In this document: positions 48,701 to 54,990 of the stretch, piece by piece
Position numbering within the stretch: position 1 is the stretch's first letter
How the letters are laid out: each line of letters opens with the position of its first letter
NCBI GenBank assembly: GCA_948099385.1
Contig: CANUEZ040000062.1
Location: 3,093,501-3,157,500 of the forward strand
Length of the DNA stretch: 64,000 bases
Direction of reading: 5' to 3'
Origin: Fasciola hepatica
Taxonomy: Eukaryota; Platyhelminthes; Trematoda; Plagiorchiida; Fasciolidae
Translations under genes and position numbers: made by a program
Notes under the pieces: generated by a model
Database searches by the model: none
Told to the model about the DNA's origin: nothing
What the model saw: the letters and a program-made list of their open reading frames with translations, nothing else

Positions 48701-51700
48701 AGATCGTCACTGCTATTTTATGTTTTCAAACTGACTTTATGACATTACTACCCTCATAAATACTAAAATTATTCTGAAAATAATTGGAAGAAATATATAG
48801 TTAGGTTTCATCAAACCCGCTTCTTATAGCGACAAACTTTTCCGTACCATAGTTAGGACTCAAATGATATTATTCATACTTCTCTCCCTAGGTCCCAGGA
48901 TCTGTCGCCTCAGTTGCGTGGATGGTTATCATGGGTGATGGGCTGCATAACTTCACGGACGGGATGGCCATCGGTAAGTTCCGGTAAATTATAGACGACC
49001 GGTACTTTGTTCCGTCCTACTAGCTCTTGTGAGAAAATTCCTCTGCCTACGAACCATCTCGTTTATTTTGCAAAAAAGAACCATTTTTATAGAACACTGG
49101 GTGATCGAAATCAAAGTCTTGGTACGAAGCTCATTGGTACAGAGCTCTTCCCGGAACCGGGTCTTCAGAATAGCTATGTAGTTCAAGTCCGCTACTGGCT
49201 GATTCTTTTGCGGTCGGTTAAAACAACTGCTGGTTGCTTATTTATTAAGTCAGCTGCATTCCTTTAAAATAACTCCTGGTCGCTGATTGGTTGACTCCGC
49301 TCGGTTCGGTTCGCACCATCGCTGTCCGCGAGGCGGTGCCTATTGGTCTCGCAAGCACTGATTTGGAACAGACGTAAGGTACAAATAGGGAACTTTTGCA
49401 GTTTTAGTGTAACATAGCTTTCGCGTTTTCTCTTCCCATTCTTTTTCTTCCTTTTTCGTCTTCTCTGGCATCCACAGTGAAGAAATAACCTTGTCCCCGT
49501 TGTTCTGATGCAGCATGGAATAATAAACCTTTCTTTTGACTGGCGGATTTTGGTACCTTTCTTCCGTTCCAGGTCGTATCAGGTTTCTTTCGCTTCGGTT
49601 TGCAAAATAAGAACCGGTGAACGCGCGAATTCCGTTCCACGTCTATGTTAAGTTTTCTCAAATTACCAAATCGTTTTCCCCCGTCGGTCGCGTTAAATTT
49701 GACAGGCTCGGTTCATCTTGTGACTCGGCTGCAACTCTGAACCAGTGCGAGATCACCCTCAATTTTTCTCTTTACATTGGATAGCCTTCGCCGTCCCATT
49801 GTGTAGTAATTATGCAGATCAGTCGGGTGTGATCTCCGTGGGGCGGACGCTTCAAAATAACTGTATGGAGTAAGCATGCTGTTTTCAACCGTGGACAAGG
49901 CTTTGCGATTCTCTACTGACTGGACGTCTCCCGGTGAGGGGACGTCGAGAAATGGATTGTCGTACATGTTCCGGATCTTTTCGGCTAATGGCAGTCTGGT
50001 TGACGACAAGTAACTGATCGATGAATTCCCGCTCCCAACATTCTTGCAGGGTCCGAACACGACCCAACCCAGTTGAGCTTTTATCGCGTAAGGCTGGCCT
50101 CGATTCCCTATTCGTTGATTTTCAGACCAGTGAGCATCTGAAAACATCGCAGACGATCAGTAGGTTTACCTCCTTGACCTTAATCTCCTTGAAGGGGATT
50201 CTATGTAGGTGCATCCTTTTATCAAGTTCTTCAGCGACGGAGTACTCCTAGATTTCTAAGGGGATGCGAGGAACTGGGAGCGCATTGTCGATATATATAT
50301 GTTCTTCTATCGGCCTATTGCCACACCTTCTACGCTGGTACTTCGGCTTCATATGGCTGAGGTTACTGTTTCCTTATTGACAGTGAGTGATATATTTCAA
50401 GGGAGTTCCTCGGGTTCATTGATAACCGGCTCTGGTACAGCCGCCTCTACAGTGTCGCGTGTGCAGCAAGCCTCCACGTATTCTTCTACCCGCGAAGTTT
50501 TGCTCACCAATTCTGGATCCTGTTCTTCAAGCAGCGACAACGTCGCTAGTTCTACTTCATTTTAAACCCTCAGAAACTCCCTCGACCTTCTGATCTCCTG
50601 CTTCTTTGATTCTGACTCTAACTCCCATCGTACTTGTCTTTCTCTGATCGGAGCCCTCAGTAGGTTCGAACGAGCAATGCCAGCTAGAAAACTAGAACTA
50701 CGCCTAGAACCATGGCGTGAAATAGTATGAGAGGGGACTTGCCTGTCATCATTGTCCTCGTGTTTAAACTGGCTTCTGGTCATTGGCATTTTTTCCGGAT
50801 TTAACCGACCGTCGTGGAGAATAGGCTAAATTGTGAGCCGAATGTAGACGACACCAGTCGAAAGTGATTGACAAACTGGTTACTCGATCTATTACAGTAG
50901 TGTATTGGAGCAGCACGGAAGGGTTAGTGCCAAACTGAGTAACCATCTAGAGTGGATACTGTAGACTGCCCGTAGGATTCACTTGCCGCGTTGAGTGTAC
51001 ACCACCTCATGGGCCAAACTTGAGTACTCGTCCAGACAGAATACTGAAACAGTCAATGGGCTCACTCATTATGTTGAGTGGAACCTCGGGGTCGTCGAAA
51101 AATTGAGTACTGTAACTGAACCACTGTCCAGTGAATGAGTGACACGTAGATTACCGACTCGCCTTATTCGATTTGGATTTCGGGTTCGTGATCTACATTC
51201 GGGAATTAGCTCCGACCCGTTTTCAGGGCTTATCCTCAATATACATTAGGGTTCCATAATTACCCTAACATAGGGAACATGCAACACGAGCTGTGTTTAG
51301 GATTAACCAATTCCCCACTTTATCCCGAGTGTTCTTCAATATCACCTTTGCCTTTGTGTTTTAGGAGCTGCATTTGCCCAGAGTATCTCCGGTGGGCTCA
51401 GCACGGCTGTGGCCGTTTTCTGTCATGAATTACCTCACGAATTAGGTAAGCTACTTAATTTGCTACTCTTTAATTGAATGTCGGTGGTGAAAATATGAAT
51501 GTAAACTGACCATTGAGCACGAAGACTGTTGTTCTTAATTTTCCAGACGCTCTCGATTCTTGTCTCATTTTAGTATCCAGTTGTTTGACTCAAACTGAGT
51601 AGAACAAAAACCTATGAGGTGTCTGTAAGACAGCACGCAAGCTGGACGTCAACGCCAAGTCCAGATATGAACACACTTTAACTTCTTGGGGAAGATTGCA

Positions 51701-53498
51701 AAAACACCGTTTCGAACCTGAATCAGTTCCAGCAGTAGTGCACAAACTACTTTTGAATAGGGCCCGTGTTTAAAATTCAAACCTATTTGAGGAGGACAGA
51801 ATAGATCTTTTTTAAATACGAGAAAGTTGGGCAATAAAAACCTGCTAGATGGGTCATATTTCATTACAATGCATCCTACTACTGAGTTCACTTATTTTGA
51901 TATGTCGACTCGCACCGTGAATGGTGATGGACACGTTAACTGGTTCGCCTACTGAGTTCGATATCGATCAGTTCGCCGTAGGTTTTCATGTATCAGTGAC
52001 TGGTGCATACTTACGTGGATGGAGCCTAGGCACTGAGCACAGAGTGCATATAAATGTATGCATTTTGTATGCTGAAAAACTGGTTCAAAATTCAACCGAT
52101 ACTGATGTGTTCTATAATGAAGTGATGGGGCAGTGCAAGATGATGTAATCACGTGGTGACCGTAGGTGTAAGTGCAAATTGAGGTCAGCTATGAAATAGC
52201 CACATATGCCAGATTCGTTGTTGAAAACGGGTCCAGCCATCCGTGTTTCAGTAAACGCAAAATCTGTTTGGTTCCGAACAGAACAGAACTTTCGTGTGAA
52301 ATAAAATAAAATAAAAAGTTAGTTCTATCACCTGGGAGGAGACATTTTTGCTGGCTTGAAACCATACATACAAACGTGCCAGTCTACGCTACCTGGAGTA
52401 GTTTGGCTGTTCATTCTTTGAAAAAGCAAATCACTCAGTTCACTTCTGTTCGGACAAAGGCTAGACTGATTCTGCTCCGAAAAAGTTGATTCAGACAAGT
52501 ATCCGGCGTATCCACTGCAAGGCACTGACGCCTACCCAGGAATTGAGATGGAGTTTAAAGGGATGTTAGTGAAAATAAGACTTCAAAAATAAGTGAAATT
52601 AGTGTAGTACTTATTAGCAATAACTCGAGTCCAATTTTAGGTGCACGGTATCTTACAAAAAGGGCGTTTTGTATCATAGGAATAATCGCATCTGTTTCAG
52701 TTTCTGCAGCTCCATCGGAAAAATGCTCATTCATTTAGAAGGCAGTATTTGTATTTTGAATGTAAATGCTTGTTTAGGAGAAAATGTACGCAATCCACAT
52801 TTTTTCACGAGAATTCAATAAGAAAGCTCACATTCTTCAATAAAGGAGCGGTCCTGTTTGCAGAATTTCATTATCCAAGACAACTAGCTCTCCAGTACGT
52901 CTTATTCTACCACCGGCGCTTTTCTCACTGGATTCAGTAATCTTCCTTTCCTATAACGAAATTGTTTTGTTCAGAAAACTGAAAGCTTTCTTATTATTTG
53001 GATGACAGACGTGTGCTCATGTTTAGTATAACTAATATTCAGAAAAAATAAAAACCTAGGTCCTATAACTCACTTCGAAGAAGTAAAACTATGTGGACTT
53101 AGTCCAGAATAACCATCGTTTCTTTGTCCCATACAGTTTGGCCGCTTACAGTTTACCACAGCACACCTCTGTTATTCTGATTCAGAGCATTATCTGGCCG
53201 AAGAAGACAATTATTTTAATTACTGCCCAATAATCGCAACTGACAATTCCGTTGTCTTTCGCTCTAATTCTCATTCTACTTTATTCGTACCAACATCTCA
53301 CCGGTTACAGGTGATTTCGCTGTCTTACTGAAAACTGGAATGGGTATTAAAAAAGCGTTGCTTTTCAATGTGGTCTCCTCAATCTTATCCCTGTTCGGCA
53401 TGTTAGTTGGAATTGCGCTGGGCAACGTGGAATCGGCCAGTTATTGGATATTCGCTGTGACTGCGGGTACATTTATGTACATCGCTTTGGTAGACATG
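21070..53498 (+). CDS. SLC39A6/10-like: ZIP zinc transporter, LIV-1 subfamily (ZIP6/ZIP10-like), 3' end not found
   Basis: This is a host gene for a multi-pass zinc (possibly iron or manganese) importer of plasma or internal membranes. I join eleven exons: 21076-21258, 24736-24879, 25120-25156, 26693-26862, 30456-30623, 31620-31830, 39239-39480, 43703-43765, 48892-48973, 51365-51445 and 53311-53498. Reading phase closes at every junction and the joined frame has no stop (523 codons). The order is signal peptide, short glycosylatable ectodomain, TM1-TM3, a cytosolic loop of about 172 residues rich in charge and His, TM4 with HNFTDG, TM5 with [10 protein letters not shown], and TM6-TM7. The HE-PHE-GD form with a leading His is that of the ZIP4/5/6/7/10/12 type, not the Glu-starting form of ZIP8/14. 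The ectodomain seems short for ZIP6/10, so an exon may be missing. TM8 and the stop codon are missing; they were not found up to 64 kb. Confidence 0.93.
21259..24735 (+). other. ZIP intron 1
   Basis: About 3.5 kb, with a (TA)n tract at 21663-21717 and no recognised mobile element. Frames inside are short and unconvincing. Further in-phase ectodomain exons could be hidden here. Confidence 0.5.
21663..21717. repeat. (TA)n microsatellite
   Basis: About 55 bases of TA alternation in the first ZIP intron. Confidence 0.95.
24736..24879 (+). CDS. ZIP exon 2: ectodomain with two N-glycosylation sequons
   Basis: Between an acceptor ACGACATCAG and a donor GGG|GTTAGT lies an open 144-base exon, phase 0 to 0. 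It encodes [20 protein letters not shown], then [20 protein letters not shown] and STGSLG. NET and NST are N-glycosylation sequons, fitting an extracellular location between signal peptide and TM1. The opposite strand also has a 76-codon frame here, which I treat as a shadow because this exon matches phase on both sides. The acceptor has only a moderate pyrimidine tract, so the exact 5' end is less sure than the donor. Confidence 0.6.
25120..25156 (+). CDS. ZIP exon 3: 37-base micro-exon before TM1
   Basis: A strong acceptor (TTTGTCTCTGCTTTTCAG) and strong donor (AAA|GTAAGT) bracket 37 bases coding [12 protein letters not shown] plus one base of the next codon. The leftover base joins TT of the next exon to make ATT (Ile), giving the juxtamembrane sequence RPKIWAAS, comparable to the RP-x-x-x-VWGY region before TM1 of ZIP14. 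Only this phase fits exon 4. Confidence 0.6.
25490..25870 (+). repeat. Dispersed repeat R2, copy 1
   Basis: The sequence TAACCTCTCTGCAAGAAACA and, further on, CCCCAGAACCGGACAAGAAA plus TTTGAGAATTTCGGTTTCGG matches 33365-33600 in the same orientation. A short unit ACAAGAAACACT recurs within the block. The apparent 68-codon frame is not conserved between copies. Confidence 0.6.
26693..26862 (+). CDS. ZIP exon 4: TM1 and TM2
   Basis: The exon lies between acceptor CCCCCCATTGTTCGCAG and donor CAC|GTGAGT. After two bases completing the split Ile codon it encodes [20 protein letters not shown] (TM1), [12 protein letters not shown], and [20 protein letters not shown] ending LLPH (TM2). The [17 protein letters not shown] block is a signature of LIV-1 ZIP proteins (ALAVGTLSGDALLHLLPH in ZIP6/10). 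The His and Asp in TM2 belong to the metal path region. Ends in phase 0. Confidence 0.95.
27498..27700 (-). mobile_element. Penelope-like element, C-terminal fragment
   Basis: The minus-strand frame reads [20 protein letters not shown], then [20 protein letters not shown] and VSLALTT. This matches the region after the GIY-YIG endonuclease of Penelope-like elements, where a HL-ET-H-V block is followed by RLLRFAEA-AI. Only this C-terminal piece is present, and it abuts SINE-A at 27741. Fragmentary, no longer functional. Confidence 0.65.
27741..27906 (-). repeat. tRNA-headed SINE, family A (copy 2)
   Basis: Minus strand: ATTATTCACTGGCGTTATTC upstream, then GTCCGGACAGCGATAGCTCA with A box TAGCTCAGCTGG, B box CGGTTCGATTCTGG, and the tail CGATGTGAAAAATACAAGTG ending TTCTATTACAT. 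Both upstream arm and tail are shared with copy 4 at 29.4 kb, so the unit extends about 35 bases 5' of the tRNA-like head. Confidence 0.8.
28730..28940 (-). repeat. tRNA-headed SINE, family C (copy 2, well preserved)
   Basis: Minus strand begins GACGGGAGCGGGGTGGCGCG with A box TGGCGCGGTGGTAAC and B box GGGTTCAAACCC, both near ideal for pol III. The body runs to GTGCGTGAAAGGCGGAGTCC. It matches the plus-strand copy at 5281-5452. Confidence 0.75.
29132..29262 (-). repeat. tRNA-headed SINE, family A (copy 3)
   Basis: Minus strand: GTCCGGACCGCGATAGCTCA, GCTGGCAGAGCATCTGCCCG, B box CCGGTTTGACCCCGG, then the family tail with GATGTGAAAAAAGCAAGTGG. This is the best-folding tRNA-like head of the four (intact D-arm and TPsiC-arm patterns). 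Confidence 0.8.
29369..29530 (+). repeat. tRNA-headed SINE, family A (copy 4, opposite orientation)
   Basis: Plus strand: CCGATTATTCACTTGCGTTA upstream arm, GTCCGGACCACGATAGCTCA, B box CGGTTCAATTCAGG, tail CGATGTGAAAAATACAAGTG. It lies about 110 bases from copy 3 in the opposite orientation, so the pair could form a hairpin. Confidence 0.8.
30456..30623 (+). CDS. ZIP exon 5: TM3 and start of cytosolic loop
   Basis: Acceptor TTTTTTCTGCTTTAG and donor AAA|GTGAGC enclose 168 bases, phase 0 to 0. The product reads [20 protein letters not shown], then [20 protein letters not shown] (TM3, matching [13 protein letters not shown] of ZIP6/10) and a basic juxtamembrane run [12 protein letters not shown]. 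The short GHSHD before TM3 replaces the long His run found in vertebrate ZIP10. Confidence 0.95.
31620..31830 (+). CDS. ZIP exon 6: Ser/Arg-rich loop with three RRxS motifs
   Basis: Acceptor TTTCCGTTCCAG and donor AAAG|GTATGT enclose 211 bases that continue the frame of exon 5 with no stop. The exon supplies exactly the one extra base needed by exon 7. It encodes 70 residues of cytosolic loop, including [31 protein letters not shown] and SIASEDIL. Three R-R-x-S motifs are basophilic (PKA-type) phosphorylation consensus sites. A second donor, GAG|GTGAGA at 31664, would give a 45-base in-frame short form. No homologue of this loop is known to me; the exon rests on splice sites, phase and an uninterrupted frame. 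Confidence 0.85.
33365..33900 (+). repeat. Dispersed repeat R2, copy 2
   Basis: It shares GTAACCTCTCAGCGAGAAAC, CCCCAGAACCGAACAAGAAA and TTTTGAGAATTTTATTGTTT with copy 1 at 25.5 kb, in the same order and spacing to about 33560. The further match to 33.9 kb (AGATACTGATAAGGCGAACA against GAGGTGAACTGTATCAG) is weaker. Confidence 0.5.
34445..35517. repeat. Left arm of 1.07-kb inverted repeat
   Basis: Base by base the arm is the reverse complement of 37520-38592 (positions sum to 73037). It is identical wherever I compared, except two mismatches in the innermost 30 bases (TTTTCTCTC against TTTTATCTC, GTCACTTATC against GTCGCTTATC). Frames of 64 and 74 codons are exactly duplicated in the other arm, as expected from DNA identity. 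No known element was recognised. Confidence 0.95.
35518..37519. other. Spacer of the palindrome
   Basis: Two kilobases of unique sequence without recognised domains between the two arms. The longest frame is 89 codons (36988-37257) and has no motif. Confidence 0.6.
37520..38592. repeat. Right arm of 1.07-kb inverted repeat
   Basis: Mirror of 34445-35517. Homology stops at 38592, exactly where a short (TA)n run (38591-38606) begins. Confidence 0.95.
39239..39480 (+). CDS. ZIP exon 7: acidic cytosolic loop
   Basis: Acceptor TTCGTCTACCAG and donor GAA|GTGAGT enclose 242 bases. The first two bases complete a GCT (Ala) codon begun in exon 6. The loop is strongly acidic and lysine-rich: [20 protein letters not shown], then [14 protein letters not shown], a hydrophobic patch [14 protein letters not shown], and [21 protein letters not shown] fits an acidophilic (CK2-type) site, the kind that controls human ZIP7. 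Ends in phase 0. Confidence 0.9.
39927..40133 (-). mobile_element. Tc1/mariner (IS630-type) DDE transposase C-terminal fragment
   Basis: The minus-strand frame reads [12 protein letters not shown] and then [20 protein letters not shown], the D-N-x-x-x-H and PPYSP-NPIE blocks of a DDE_3 transposase. NPIEE holds the third catalytic acid, and the usual His after DN is absent. No N-terminal half was recognised upstream, so this is a fragment. Confidence 0.7.
42360..43380 (-). mobile_element. CR1/Jockey-like LINE, reverse transcriptase remnant
   Basis: Three minus-strand frames follow in RT order. 43350-43072 has [20 protein letters not shown], then [17 protein letters not shown] and FHSGVRH, corresponding to KAFDSVPH, the SYLSNRTQ block and SGVPQG. 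43042-42854 has [15 protein letters not shown] and [19 protein letters not shown], corresponding to GL-LN-SKC and the RYLGV-L block. 42607-42362 would be the C-terminal tail. The catalytic DD lies in a gap between frames. Non-functional. Confidence 0.65.
43703..43765 (+). CDS. ZIP exon 8: 63-base His-rich micro-exon
   Basis: A very good acceptor (TTTGTCCCCTTTCAG) and donor GAG|GTAATA enclose 21 codons, phase 0 to 0: [20 protein letters not shown] plus E. The HGHGHSH run is the His-rich cytosolic loop motif common in ZIP proteins, thought to sense or bind zinc. Phase 0 at both ends means it could be skipped without frameshift. Confidence 0.9.
44808..45179 (-). mobile_element. LINE endonuclease N-terminal remnant (tentative)
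   Basis: The minus-strand frame reads [20 protein letters not shown] followed by [18 protein letters not shown]. This matches the pattern KP-FLGLTETWLTD-ELS-GF-YR-DR of CR1/Jockey-type apurinic endonucleases, with the catalytic TETW replaced by INSD. Strand and order fit the RT remnant at 42.4-43.4 kb, but a ZIP exon lies between them, so they may be separate insertions. Confidence 0.45.
45655..45835 (-). repeat. Dispersed repeat R1, copy 3
   Basis: Read on the minus strand: GTACCCAGTTGTCACG, CGTACTGGTCCGACTGGTGC, GGTCTGCCTAGCCTTC, GCATTGAAGCTAAAGACCGC, TTCACAGAATTCGTCTCATT. All align with copy 1 at 11.8 kb. The block ends near TCAAGCCTTGGGCTCAGTAC, which also aligns with copy 2. Confidence 0.7.
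48368..48480. repeat. Compound trinucleotide tract (GTA)n(GTT/GCT/GTC)n
   Basis: GTA units pass into GTT, GCT and GTC units over about 110 bases. The Cys-rich and Gln-rich frames here are repeat artefacts. Confidence 0.9.
48892..48973 (+). CDS. ZIP exon 9: TM4 with HNFTDG metal motif
   Basis: Acceptor TTCTCTCCCTAG and donor ATCG|GTAAGT enclose 82 bases starting in phase 0 and ending with one base of a Gly codon. The product reads [20 protein letters not shown] followed by FTDGMAI. HNFTDG is the conserved TM4 metal-binding block of the family (HNFSDGLAIG in ZIP6). This is one of the two catalytic-like core segments and is intact. Confidence 0.97.
49700..50950 (-). mobile_element. BEL/Pao LTR retrotransposon remnant
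   Basis: On the minus strand a gag-like start ([20 protein letters not shown], 50789-50562, with basic [20 protein letters not shown]) is followed by a pol piece at 50147-49713. The pol piece reads [20 protein letters not shown] then GP, the family's G-PYAI-T-LGWV-FGP block between protease and RT. It continues with [10 protein letters not shown] and [20 protein letters not shown], matching the YEMAL/MA-RRL-S-ERKL region before the RT core. Most of gag, the protease and RT are missing. GC-richer sequence at 49260-49690 and 50950-51180 may be LTR but I could not pair the ends. Confidence 0.7.
51365..51445 (+). CDS. ZIP exon 10: TM5 with [10 protein letters not shown] motif
   Basis: Acceptor TTTGCCTTTGTGTTTTAG and donor TTAG|GTAAGC enclose 81 bases. 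The first two bases complete the Gly codon from exon 9 and the last base starts the Gly of the motif. The product reads [20 protein letters not shown] followed by [16 protein letters not shown] is the LIV-1 signature in TM5 and supplies metal ligands of the binuclear centre. The intron cuts the motif at its Gly codon. Confidence 0.97.
   Translation, partial: ELHLPRVSPVGSARLWPFSVMNYLTN
51446..53310 (+). other. ZIP intron 10
   Basis: 1.9 kb with no recognised element; frames are short and without motifs. Confidence 0.6.
53311..53498 (+). CDS. ZIP exon 11: TM6 and TM7
   Basis: Acceptor ATCTCACCGGTTACAG and donor ATG|GTAAGC enclose 188 bases, phase 1 to 0. After the split Gly the product reads [37 protein letters not shown] (TM6), NVESASYW and [17 protein letters not shown] (TM7). 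This matches [11 protein letters not shown] and FALTAGLFMYVALVDM of ZIP6/10. The expected next words (PEM...) and TM8 are absent before 64 kb as far as I could see. Confidence 0.97.
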
Positions 53499-54191
53499 GT
53501 AAGCTTTGAATATGTATAGTTCGGACATGTTGCTTTATCTACTGTCAGCCAATTCGCTTCTACAATGACAAGACCTGACTGACATTTTCCGGAGATTTTG
53601 GTAAACTATCCGCCTTTAGAGTACCTTTGTTTTCTTGGCAACACAGTATGTATGATGTGGTGAGAAAGCAGTTTTAAAATTAGGGTTAATTATGCATGTA
53701 ACATAAGCATCCGTTAGAGCTTTTGACTAGTAAGCTGTACTAAATAAGGAAAATTCTTGTTCACCGGCTTCCCCCATAAAACACCGGAAGAGGTGACGGT
53801 GGAGGTACAGTCAAACCACTCTTAATCCATGCTGCCTACTTCCGGTAAAACCATCAGACAAAATGCACATTTGGTGTCCGCACAACTCTTGATGCCCTGT
53901 CATGGAAATGACTGAGTAAGTACACATCCTAACAGAGCCGATAAATTGCGAAACGGAAGCACAGCACGTTAGCCATTTTCAATTATGAGTGGTTAACTAA
54001 TTTTGATGAGCTTCATCGGACCTCCTAGAACGGTTTGAAAGATTCCATTTACTGCACGGTGTGTTTCTTGTGCGAAAGATATGAAATAACTTTACCTAAA
54101 ATGATGTTCTTCGTCTCATTGTTAAATCCAACTGGTTTGTGTTTTTTGATGTTTTGGTAAACTGATTTGTTGATCTTGTTACTCGATGAAA

Positions 54192-54192
<1 letters not shown>
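53499..54192. other. No feature recognised (probable ZIP intron)
   Basis: Sequence downstream of a good donor; no coding or repeat signal seen. Confidence 0.4.

Positions 54193-54272
<80 letters not shown>
54193..54272. repeat. (TA)n microsatellite
   Basis: About 80 bases of TA alternation with one G substitution, directly before a Penelope-like fragment. Confidence 0.95.
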
Positions 54273-54275
<3 letters not shown>

Positions 54276-54279
54276 TCAT

Positions 54280-54550
54280 GACCAGAACCCTCTATGCAAA
54301 TGGTTACCCAGAAAAATTCACTGAAATTCACAAAGGGATCCATACAAGCCGACATGGTCGAGTCACTTTATTGCTACCACTTAAAGGTGATCATCCATTC
54401 AACCGGATTACCCAAAATCTGAAGTGTGCGCTAAAACACACTTATTTGGCGGCTGAATTGCAGATTTTACAAATCTCCAAACCCATTCAAACAGTTACAC
54501 GAAACCGAATGCCTCTCGTTATTTATTGGTTCATCTGCTGCTGCGGCTAA
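54280..54550 (+). mobile_element. Penelope-like element, RT end to GIY-YIG linker
   Basis: The frame reads TLYANGYPEKFTEIHKGIHT, then VTLLLPLKGDHPFNRITQNL, then KCALKHTYLAAELQILQISK, and ends NRMPLVIYWFICCCG. This is the Penelope pattern L-NGYP, LP-KGD, L--AL-RT-PAA-L and LP----CVY-F-CSCG, running from the thumb of RT into the start of GIY-YIG. The Cys of CVY is replaced and the frame stops just before the YIG block. The adjacent (TA)n tract marks its 5' end. Confidence 0.7.
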
Positions 54551-54990
54551 ACGGGTCGGTGTCTCAGTCAAATGATGGGGTAGCATGTACCGAATTGGCT
54601 AATACAGTGGATGAGTCATCCCTGGCCCGGATAGCAAACGACCACGAAAAATTCGGCTTCGTCGGTCGCGAAACGCCTTGTGACCTTTCATCATCAGATT
54701 GATCAAGTACCGAGAGGCTGTGCGAGATAGGAACCCAAAAGCTTCTAGACTTTTGTGAGGCTGCACTGAAAAGTAGACTTAGGTCTCCACTACGGTCGTA
54801 GAAACTATGGCCTCCCAATGTGCTTGCCGTGGCTGGGGCGAACGATTAACCAAATCTTTCATTGCACGTGTGAAATGTCCAAGTAGTTGCACACGCGCTC
54901 GGATAAAACAAACGGGCCAAGGAAGCTTAAGAGCTAGCACAAATTGTTTTTAAGCCCACACACGCACGCCCGCACGCAAGCACACACGCA

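Larger units (their letters stand above)
43766..48891 (+). other. ZIP intron 8
   Basis: 5.1 kb, containing a LINE endonuclease-like remnant (44808-45179, -), repeat R1 copy 3 (45655-45835, -) and a trinucleotide tract (48368-48480). 45.9-48.3 kb shows nothing recognisable. Confidence 0.6.
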
